The notes beneath the pieces are model-generated. The model was not told where the DNA came from. It saw nothing but the letters and a program-made list of their open reading frames with translations, and ran no database searches. A DNA stretch of 64,000 nt, taken from NCBI RefSeq assembly GCF_000003815.2, contig NC_049994.1:9955148-10019147 (forward strand), in the 5' to 3' direction. The translations under genes and the position numbers were made by a program. This document shows positions 1 through 12,000 of this stretch, one piece after another. Position 1 is the first letter of the stretch. Each line of letters begins with the position of its first letter. The DNA is from Branchiostoma floridae (lineage: Eukaryota; Chordata; Leptocardii; Amphioxiformes; Branchiostomatidae).

Positions 1-74
1 AAACAAATAAAAAGTGAACTAGTGTTACCACGACCTCCTACATCTAAAACCTATTCTGTTTAATAATGTTACAG

Positions 75-3000
75 GTGAATGTGTACATGCAAGGTGTGGA
101 GGGTGTGTGTTCAGGAGCGAGGGCAGGAGAGAGAAGCGAGCGGAAAACACTCTTCATCAAGGGCAATGACGCTGCCTCCGTCCTATTTCCCATCATCCCC
201 CTGGAGGTCGGGACGTTTCCCATCCGCGTTCTCGCCTTCAGCACTGCTGCAGGAGGTGACATCATCGAAAAGTCGCTACAAGTTATCGTAAGTGTTTAAG
301 GCAACTTAGGCAATAAAAGTGGAAACATTTGGATAAGGTAATCCGTATTATATTTACATCTACAGCAATATATTCTCATATTTGCATCATCATTTTCAGA
401 TCTTGAGCACTAAAAATGACGCAGAAACAAGGCGAACAAGATTCCTTAAATATTGGAACCCCCCAAAATTAGGCCGTAATCCAGCATTCTGACTTTTCAT
501 GGTGCTATTTGTTGGATGCTGCTATAGGAATTAAATCATACGTTGTAGTTGAGAGCCATCTCAATTTTAAACATTTCTAGTGTACCCTGATCTATAATCT
601 CCGATGCCAAAGGTCTGACAGATGTTTCAAAGGAAAACATATTTCAGTCCATTATTCCTTGGTTCTTTTCTGTCTTAGCCTTACAACATTACGTTAAAGT
701 GTTGAGTTTCAATAGTTGGTTTGCATTACTAATGTTAACATACATGTACTAGCCAATTTCATAGACAACAATGGACTCATAAGTATTGAAAAAGTCTATA
801 ACTTTGTTTAACCGTTCTTGTGTTACAGCCAGAGGGAGTGGAGAGGAGGTTGACGAGATCCATCTTTGTGGATCCCAAGGGGCGAGCACAAGACAGGAAA
901 CGGGAGGGCGAGGAGGGGGTGGATCTTCCTACCGAACGTGAGTGTGACAAGTGTTAATATTAATGAGCTTAGACTAACACGCATGCGTAGCACAGGAGTA
1001 AGAGAGAACCTCAAGAGACAACCTCCACGATGCACAGAGGCTGCAGTGTATGATGGAATAAATCAACTGTAGAACCGTACCGCGCCTGAGATGTCATTGC
1101 AGATGACTTGTCAAGCAGATAGGTCTAGATACAGAGACCATAGAGGCAGTGAGTTACAGTGAGCATCCCTTCACCCTCAGTACCAACCATTGGTCTCTTT
1201 CAGACTTAGACTGACTGAAATCCCATGGCAACTTATTTGTCCTTATTTGGCCAAATTCTTCTTTATTCATCCAGCTGACACATCTACTTGGAGACTATGC
1301 AGCCATACTCTTTACAGAGTTGGAGCACAACTGAAGTTTGACCTCAAAAACAGCTTGTCATACATACGATCCATCAGGTCCTTTAATTAGCAATCGCAAA
1401 ATACAGACCACTAGCCTGAAATCCATCCATTTCCAGCTTGTGTCCACTTGCTTGTTGGCTAACGTTCAAAAGTGAACACCCCAAGTTGTAACATATAAAT
1501 TTTGACCTCAAAACAACTTGTCATAGTCATACAATACAATACAAAATGTACAATCTATCAGGTCCTTTAATTAGCTTGGACTGTTTTGAAATCTTTTGCA
1601 AGATATTGAAATCTACCCCACTTGTGTCAACAATGTACTTCCCAATGGCAATTTTTAAATGTTACGAGACCAAACTACAGGACTACAGCACTTACATGGG
1701 CGATGTTCGTTGTTTCCACAGATGATGTTGACCCTGACAATGGACTACAGTTTGACGTTGTGGATGTCCGCTTACCTCCAGAGACAATCGAAGGGTCGGA
1801 GAAATGTGCCATCAGTGTCATGGGTTTGTGCAGTCTTTTGTTTTTGCTTACAATGTATTTTCGTGGCTGTCTTTTGTTTTTGCTTACAATGTATTTTCGT
1901 GGCTGCACGACACTCCTCGATTGCAAATAATACACAGAATGTATAGACCAAGTAGTGACAATTGACTTCTTTTCTTTGTGAGTGAAGTCACACCTATTTG
2001 AAAAGTAGGGGTCATTCCTGGTGTCATCAGCATTTCTGATTGTTTCCTTACAATCCAACTAGGCAATTTATGTCATATTGAGGTCACTATATCTACTTCC
2101 AAGTTGCCATCTCAGACCCTTGTGATTTAGCCTTGCAAATTGTGCATCCCTTGCAATTGTATGTATTTATTCAGGCACATATATTTTCAAAGTATCAGGC
2201 AAAAACCACTATAGTGCTTATATGAACCTGAATCTACTCAAAACTTGAATATAAAACTAGTCTAAGAGTAGAAAAACACAATATTTTGCAATTCAGCCCC
2301 TGGTTGCAAAGAAAGAGTAATCGGCCCACCCAGGGTTCTAGCTAGTGCATTTTTAGTGTAACAGGCTTCTACGCTATGATTTGTAACCAACATGCTAAGA
2401 TGAGGAACACTATGCTAATTCTCAACATTTAATGTTGAACAATGTCAAACCAAATATGAAATATGATGATATGCCACTACAAACGGACAAAAAATCCTTC
2501 AAATTACATGTGATGTTAACAGAGTTAGGTCACCTCACAGGTGCCCTTACAATGCCAACTTTTTACTCATTTTACATTTTCAAAATCTCACTGCGGAAGG
2601 GCAGATTGGTCGATTTGCCCTTATCATTACGCTAAAACAAAATCCTGGCTAGACCCCTGATCGTCATCGCGGGCTGCTTGCCCGGACCAGGGTCTGTCTC
2701 CCAAAATCCTGGCTAGACCCCTGATAACAGCAGAATTACTCCATCACCAGGTGACATCATGGGCCCCACCATCACCACGACCATCGGTGGCCTGGGGACG
2801 CTCCTCCGTCTGCCCACGGGCTGTGGAGAACAGACCATGATCAAGCTGGCGCCCAACGTGTACGTCCTGAGCTACCTGCACTGCACCAACCAGATCACCA
2901 AGGATGTGGAGGAGAAAGCATACGACTTCATCAGACAAGGTGAGATGGAGAAAATATTTTACACTTATCAACTTTCAGTGCTTTAAAGTTGGAGGAAATC

Positions 3001-6000
3001 TCAATTTGTTACAACCTGAAAACGTTTTATTTAGTTTGCCGGAGACCTTAGATTTTACAGAACATTGACTTTACTGCTATTTCATACAATTTTGGGCACT
3101 ACTCTATGTTAAGGACATTCTGCTTTTGTCATTAAGTTAAAGCATTGATCTGTGATAGTGCCCTAAAGTTGGCCAATTTTCATTTCCATTACATGCCAAA
3201 ATCTGGCAAAAATGGTCCCAAAAACTTCTTTATCTTGTTGCCATAGCAACAAGGGGTTTTGAGCAGAAAGAAAGCTATTTTGAAGGGTTGTGTACCAAGT
3301 GCTATCACTGTGCAAAAACTGACCCAAATTGATTTTTTGACAGATGCCACCATTGTTTGACCCAAGTTACAGACATTTGCTCTTAACATTTGTTTGTCCG
3401 ATTAAAACATGTAGATAGATAAAGATCTTTTAAATACCCAGTGTTTTTTACTTGTTCAAGGATAAAGAAAATCCTGTGCATCATCAATGATGGTGCACAC
3501 TGAGGTGTAAACTTTTTTTTAAAGTATTGTAAAGGAACAAGGCACTATAATTCCACTATTGGTGCCACAATGTTGAGGTTTCTAAGTAAAGAAACATAAA
3601 CAATAGATGGTATTTATTCTGTTTTCAAGGCTACAACAGACAACTTGGTCATAGGCGACCTGAGGGCTGTTTCTCTGTGTGGGGACAGAACAACAGATAT
3701 CCCTGCAGCACTTGGTAAGAGTCAGCTTAATATTTCATGTTAGAGATTTTAGACATTGTCTCTGCTTTTTTATCAGTTCTCTAATCCTTGCCTAATTTTT
3801 TTCATAATGTAGCAGCAATAGCTAGCCTAGAGTGTTATTCTGTAATAGATAACTGACAGATCAACAAGCGATTGATAATGTTGATGTAGTAATGACTTGT
3901 CAGCCAGTAGCTGACACCTTCAAGAACAGGCAACTTAAACAACTGATTGTCAGCTTCATCAACTAATTAACAGCTTTAACAGCTGATTAGTTATCAGCTT
4001 CAACAACCAATTGACAGCTTTAACAACTGATTATCAGCTTCGACAACCATAATCAACAGCTTTAACAAATGATTAATGCCTTCAACAGTAACTGACAACT
4101 GATTTTCAACTTCTGACGTCTCAACATGACATTGAACAACTGTCACATCTGTTATACTTGTTGTCTAGGCTGACAGCCTTAGTGAACAAAGTGTTCTGAC
4201 AGCACAACATGTCAATTGAAAACTTCAACAACTGATTGAAAGCTCCAGCAACTGATTGACAACTTAAACAACAGATTCATTTGTAAGCTTCAACAGCTGA
4301 TTGACAGCTTTAACAACTATAATTAACAGCTTGATTGACAGCTTATTAAACAAATGATTGACGGCTTTAACAATAACTGACAACTTCTGACATTGACCAA
4401 CTGTCACATATTTTGCTTGTTGTCTAGGCTGACAGCCTTTGTGAACAAAGTGTTCTGCCAGGCTAAGAAGTTTGTCAGCAGTATAGATGAGGAGGCTGTG
4501 TGTACTGCCATGGAGTGGCTCCTCAGCACCCAACGGGAGGATGGGGCTTTTAAGGAGGTCTACAAAGTCCATCATAGGGAGATGACGGTAAACCTTTCAC
4601 ATATATACTTGTGCCTCTGCGGAGAATATCATGCTCTTCCTCCCCTTTTTGAATATCAATTCATATTTAGGATAAGCCTGTTCTCCAACTAGATCTCTAT
4701 TGCATGTCAATTCATAGCTATGACATTGGATGGTGTCTGACACGTTTGACCATTTCAGAAATCATATCCAGTTGCTTAAGTAACAACTGTGTTTTGGCGT
4801 ATTTGTCTTTGTTGTTGATTGGTTAGTTAGCAGGATAATTATGTTACCTTCACAGAAGGTACATACTGTTTTTGCTCTGTTTCTTCTTCTTTTCCGCACA
4901 AATAAAAAACATGAATATCTCCGAAACTAGACCTTGGAATATCTCGTAATTCAGCAAGCTGGTAGGTCTGCACATAAGACACTGCACCTTGGTCATTTGG
5001 TCCCCTAAAGATACCAAAAAATGATTTTATGGGGCAAAAAAGGGTGAAAAAACTAGCAATTTTAACACAAAATCGAACTTTCGAGCCCCAATAGAACTTT
5101 GGAACTACGTTCCAAGGACCCGAGGTCAACGACCGGTAGCTATGGAACCCGCCCGGGAGATATGGAACATGGTGTTCGAACGAGGTCAACGACCGCTGCT
5201 AAGCAACACGGAAGTGTCCGCCCGTCAAATGATGACTTCATCTTGCTTTAGACGGCCTGAATTGAGCCAGAAGCCGTCCTCTGAATGATTTGTGGAATTC
5301 ATTTTGCCAAGAAGTAATAAGAGATCAAGAAATTCACAGAGCTTTGACTTTATTTTGCCGAATATCGGCACCCTTTGCAATCAAATTCAAGGAAGGTAGA
5401 ATGAGCGCAGGCAGAATGAAATTTAATGCCCCCAAAGTATCAAAATGTGTCTCGGTCTAGGTCAGTTCTAAGTATTTGTTTCAATACTTTCCTTGATTTT
5501 GTTTAAGCTATAGGTTTTGCAACCTGCACAAGCCAGTTTTACCATGAGCCATCCAAACATTGTTCAGATTGAGTCGGGGCGGCGGCGGTGGCGGCGGCCG
5601 GGGCGCCCGGCGCGGTGTTCTCGCCAGGATTTTGTCACAGCGTCGGGGCAGGGGGCCGGGGCCCAGGGGGGGGGGGCGGCCCAGGGGGGCGAAGCCCCCC
5701 TTAAGCTCTTGCATTTTAGGCTAATCAGAAGGCTTATTCTATCAGTTTTTAGGGCCATATCTACGATAATCGTAGCAGTCACTTAACTTCTTTTCAGCAG
5801 TTTAACTTAGCAGTATTTCGGGTCAAAGAGTCAAAGACAACTAAAAACTCATAAACAACAAACTTTACTCAGCTCAACAGTACTTATAACTATCGTTCGG
5901 TTTGCCATCCGAAGCTGAAGCGCTTCTTTATAGTGCTAGTACCTTCGCTGCGCTGCCGTGACGTGCGATTGTTGTTGACGGTCTTATATCCCTACGTCGC

Positions 6001-9000
6001 CGCCTCGCTGTCAGACGATATTCCAACGGACATGTTTCAAGGAAAATATCCGGCGAAACCGCTGTTCCGCGTCAGATTCTATTCTATAAAACACGTAACG
6101 TTACGTAGGAATAAATGTTACAGTCTAATAAATATTTTGTAGAAGCACCGCTGTGGGGAAGTCCAAGGAATGCAATAATCACGTAGCATATGAAGTTCGC
6201 TGTCAACTGGCACGCGGCTGTTTGAAACTCTAACCAACAGCGGCGGCCTTTGATGAAGTGGGCGAAAAAGTGCACTGCCTTGGTAACAAGGAAGCCGACG
6301 GTGTGGGCGGGGCCACATGGCGAGGCTTCTCCCCCGAAAGCCCCGGCCCCGAAAGGAAATGCCCGGGTTTTACATACAAACTTACGATGGTTTGAATTTT
6401 ACATTGCCGAATCAAAGAGCTTCAAATTTAGAACAGGAAATTTGGAAACGCGGACGGTCTTGCTCTAGAAATATGTCAGAAAGAATTGATTCTGTTTTCC
6501 GCGCTGAAAAAGAAATGACGCAACCAGTTGTAAGAGCCTTTGTGTTGATCAACAAATAAGGACATTCGCGGGAAATCTGGCTGTTCCGGGGAGGGATCCC
6601 ACCCCGCTGGTCACATGCGGCAAGGCCTACTCGCTACCCTGTTTACATTTTTGCACGAACGCAAGGCCGGCACACGCAAAATTTAGAACAGGAAATTTGG
6701 GGACGCGACCCGCTCTTGCTCTAGAAATGTGTCAGAAAGAATTGATTCTATTTTCCGCGGTGAAAAAGAAATGACGCAACTAGTTGTAAGCGCCTTTGTT
6801 TTGATCAACCCCGCTCCCCAAATAAGGACTTTCGCGGGAAATCTTATACATTTTGGCTGTTCCGGGGAGGGATCCCACCCCGCTGGTCACTCGTGGCGGC
6901 AAGTCCTCTGTTTACAATCATTTCGCGCGAACGCAAGGGCGATCCTGGGTGGGAGGGGCTGCGAGACAACGGCACGGCGGGTGCTCTGAAACACCTCCCT
7001 TCGAGCTGATAACTTCTTGAAACAGCGGAGGCGCGTGCTTTTGTGTTTTTACTACGATATTTTGTTATTTTTTCCCCATGTTTTGCCGCTACGCTGGATG
7101 AAAGACCATGAAAAAGCAGCGTAGCGGGCTTTTTACAGCGTCATTTTTCCAGCCGACAGCGTATCGGCCCACTATGCTGAAAAGGCCTGGCGAGAATTCT
7201 ATGTTGTGTTTGAGTTACGTAGAATCGAGAACACACACGGTGTGTAGTGCGCCAGCACTCGTCTTTTGATTCCACTGGTGTTTTCACGATTCTGTAAAAG
7301 CCGAGGTTGAGTTGCGTGCTCCGCGCGATAATATTGGTGAACAAACGCACTCAGAGAGAATAACTACTAACGTTAGCACTAGTGCAATTTTCTCAGACAG
7401 GCCAATAACTGTGGTAACGCTACGTGTATGTGGTAACGTGGGGATTTCTTTGGATGTTTCCTGACATTATAAGTAACTGACATATAATCATAAAAATGTA
7501 GCGAGACCTGTTCGTTTTTATCCACAGTACTGAATAGGAACGTTTACTCAAGTTCATGCATAGAGCTGTCGTCCAAATGAAACACGGAATGGTGTCATGG
7601 TTCTAGTTAACCGATTTTTGAGTAGAAAAAAAACATTTGAGCAAAAAGAAACACATGACTACGTTAGACGCAAGGTCACTGCATGCCGCTGGCGCGGCAA
7701 GGCAAAAAAATCAAAGTTTTACGCCTGAGACATAAAGGTATGTGAAACAAAAACGATGGACTTGATGAGTTTATTTCGCTATTAAACTGACCTTGAACAA
7801 ACATGATTAACTGCAGTGTGGAACGCCCGCCCCATCTTAGGTCACGGTCATTCCTTTCACCTTGTTGTTCATCATGTAAGTTACCACAGCGCTGCGTTGG
7901 TCCCCAGCAAGCAAGTGGAGCACGGAAACGAAGTCAGCTGGGTACATTACAATTAAGCTACGTGCAGCTTTATACACGGTGGGAGTGGCCGGCACAGCAC
8001 AAAACCCCAGGCACAAAGTCAACGCGAAAGTTTAGTGTAGCAGAAACCTAACCCCTTAAAGTTTGCATGATTGACAGGCGGACGGGTTCGAAGTGTGCCG
8101 GGCGGCACGTATTGATAATGAGGGCATAAACAAACTACGTACATCAAACGTAAATCAAAATTGTTTGCTAAAAATTAAAAGAAATTTATGAAATGTGAAT
8201 TGCGGACTCTGAAAAAAATGATCGAGCCGTTCAAATATGAATGAATTTACACAGATTGACAGGAATCGGAGGAAGCATATAGCGTCAACTGCGTGACGTG
8301 AACGAATATAATAGATTTGTGGCAATTTTAGCGATTACGCTAACCAGCTGTTTCTATGAATTTGTGCGATTTACAGTAGGGCCATGTTGATTTGATTATA
8401 TGGATGACATCCTCGGGGAACTCCAAAACTGATGCGAGCGAGCGAATAAAAAAAAAGTTAGGCCAAAAAAAAAAGTTGCCTTCAGTATGAAATCAAAGTG
8501 GCCAGGAAGGTTGAACATAGTATGGTATACCAACAGTTAGGTGTAGGGACCAGTACATCATACGGGTGCAAAACATTTTTTTCTTCTTGGACCAATAAAA
8601 AAAAACAGACCTGAAAAAAACCCAGAGGAACAGGTTTCGCCAATTACAAAATGGACACACTATGTCGGCAGCCATTTGGGGTCTAACCGGGGGGCCAAGA
8701 AGACAACAAGAGCGAAGGCAAGTAGAGTTTATAGTCAATTGCACCAAGTTTCTACAGTCAAAGGTACAGAGACAGTTAGCCTTTATTACATGGCGATGGG
8801 ATTTTAAAATGCAGTGGGAGTCCAATAATCCACCAAACAGATTTCTTTGTAGCAAAATTGACCAATTACCATTGTTTTGAGTATTGCACAATCAGGTCCA
8901 AGTTCATGTCCGGACCTGGAAATGATCGTCTGGACCTGAATTTTCTGTACTGGTACCTCCCCCAACCAACAATAGACTTTTTTTTCTTCTTTCTGTCCTT

Positions 9001-12000
9001 TCACATCTTATTCTTTGACTTTAGATTCATTTTGGCATTCTATGGCATTAGTTATCTGTTTTCTGATGCTTTTTTTTCAATCTACAGAATATTTGTGCTC
9101 ATTTTACAGCTGCTTTGTACAATTTATTGTATGGTTGAAAACTTTTTTTTTTTTTTGGAAATGGCCGAAAATTGGTGCGAGCGCGGATGTCATCCATATA
9201 ATCAAATCAACGTGGCCTAGTTGGTAACCACTAGACGGCGATCGCGCCGCGCTCTTACTGCGACATAAATAAGATTGTGTAGCCTTCGATTTCACACTGG
9301 GTATATTATAGAAAACGTAAAAGTGTGACAGAGCATGCTGAGGAGAACCCTTCGCGCTGCGTAGTACAAGCGGCAAACTCTGTGAGACGTTTTTGTGAAT
9401 GTACCTTCCGATTTTTGTGCTACGCTAGACAGTGTGCCGTAACTTGGTAGGCTTGTTTTAATTTTGCTCTCTTCAAAGTTAGTCTAATTCAAGAAGACAG
9501 AAACGAGAATTCAATTCTATAATATTTTGGCTTCCTTTTGACAATAAAATTGTGACTGTGTCTGCTTCTTGTCTCACGTGAGGCTGAAAAAAATTCCTAG
9601 GCCCTGACCCTCCCGCAGACGGCCGTCTTCCCCACGCTAAATGTCGTCGAGTAAACCCTGTTGACGACCGTCAGAAATGGAGAACCTTTGTGGACAGACA
9701 GACTGCCCTGTGGCTTGTAGCTATGGGACTGAGATGAGATGATGATGAGAAACCCTGTGTGGAACAATATTAGACGTTGTGTTCATTATTCAAGATGCAT
9801 AACGTTACAGATAAAAAAATTATCAACATTTATTTGTACCTTCTTGTCTTATCCTGTGTCAACATCTGCAACTATTTCAGTTTACCCTTCCTGGTAGAAA
9901 TGCTAGGCTAGACCATGTGAAGGTAACATTCTGTATTTGCTTGCAAATGTTACCTGTCTAGTTGTATATGTATTTTTGTGATTTACTAGTACTTTTGTGG
10001 GTATACCTTGCCATGAGTGGCTGAAATATTCATGTTTTTACCACAAGTCTGATGATTATGGTTTTCCATGACTGTTGATTGCAGGGTGGAATACAAGGAG
10101 ATGCATCCATGACAGCATTTGTGCTCATTTCTCTGCTGGAAAACTGTGAATGCCCCATAGCGGTGAGTATGGTTTGCTGAATATTATGTCAACACCTACA
10201 GCCAGTAGCTGATTGTCAGCTTCAACAACTAGTTGACAGCTTAAACACCTTTTTATCAGCTTCAACAACTATAACTGACAGCTTTAACAAATGATTGATG
10301 CCTTCAACAGTAATTGACATTTGATTGACAACTTTTGACAGCTCAACATGTCATTGACCAAGCTGAGTCTACCAGCAAAGTTTGCCCCACAAAATAAAGG
10401 ATATAGCATTTCAGAGGGTCTAGATTTCAGAATTTTGCTGGGGGAGCATGCCCTGGACCCCTTTGGGCTTTCACACTTTCTACAGGATTTCCATTCAAAT
10501 CCAGGGGACGAAAATAATGTCAGGGAGCTATGGATTCCTAGTATTTCTCTTTCCATCCATCTATACTAGAGGGCACTCACAGGCTTTTCTGAGAAATCAG
10601 TCCAGAGTAACATTTTCCCCTTTATGCTGTACAGGAACGAAGCATCGCCACAGAGAGGGCCACCAGGTTCCTAGAGAGGCAGCTGGACCAACTGCAGCGT
10701 CCGTACGTCATCGCCATAGTAACATACGCTCTCCACTTAGCCGACAGTCCTGTCAAGGGTGCCGCCAACGAGAAGCTCAGAAGCATTGCCAAGTATGATG
10801 AAGGTAATTTATAAGGAGCTGGGATATGTTGTACTATTATTTGTGAGAGTTTGGTTATGTTATAACTCATTGTTATTTGGGAGGAAAACTCAACTTAACT
10901 GGAGTCTTTTTGTCTATCTTAGTCTCTTAAAATCCTTATGACGTCTGTATTCTTGCCTGACAACTCATCTGTTTCAATGGTTAGCATTTGATGGTAAAAT
11001 GCATATGATATATCATGCAGCAAACTAAGAGTTTTGGGCTGTCTGTACGGCAGCCTTTGTCAGGTAATAATGACCAATCACTCAGGACATGTGACCAGCT
11101 CAGGACCTACTGTAAAGCCTGAAATGTTGGTGGTGGTTTTTATATTATTGTTGACTTGTTTTCATTAAAGTTTAGTCTTTTATGGCAAGATATGTTTTGT
11201 TTTACTACTTAACTACAGAATTGTTTAAAAACACAAACTTAAAACACCATGAAAACATAATTAATTATTTGCCTCTGCGAAGACAAAATTTATTCCCTGC
11301 AAATATTCATTTATTGGTTTGGCTGTTCAGCACGCACAGCCAGGGATGCCCAGCTAGCCTGTGGCTATTTCAAAGGGCTAACCTTGCTGACAAAAACAGA
11401 GACAATACAAATGGAATTGGACAAGGACAGGATACTTATCAATAACAATATTCTAAGGACAAAAGAAGATAAAGATAAAGAGAGAACTTTTATATATATG
11501 ATTTGATTCGATTTATTGAAATTGCAAACGATACAATACACGTGGGACACAGGCAGTGGTATGCTGGTGTCGTGGCCCACACATGAATACATACATATCA
11601 ATTAGCACAATTATTAAAATACAATCATTGAATACGATTTAAAATTGTAAATACATCTATCCATAAACATATACATGATTTAAGATAGTGTACTATAGAT
11701 AATAAAAGTACTTCCTGGCAGGTACAAACTCCCGTTACTGGGAAGCCGATGCCTCCAGCATTGCCGATGCACAGAAGCCCTACTGGTACACCCGCAAGCC
11801 CAGCGCCATTGCCGTGGAGACCACGGCGTACGCACTACTGACACAGATGCACCTCGGAGACATCCAGTACAGCAACCCCATCGTGGTGTGGCTCACTCTG
11901 CAGCGCAACAGTGCAGGGGGCTTTGTGTCAACTCAGGTGAACAATATCCCTTCTTAGCATTAAAGTTTATCTGTGTTCAACTTAAATGCTGCTGTGTCAA

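Noticed and set aside
5508-5786. ORFs through the CGG/G-rich tract
   Set aside because: Composition-driven open frames on both strands.
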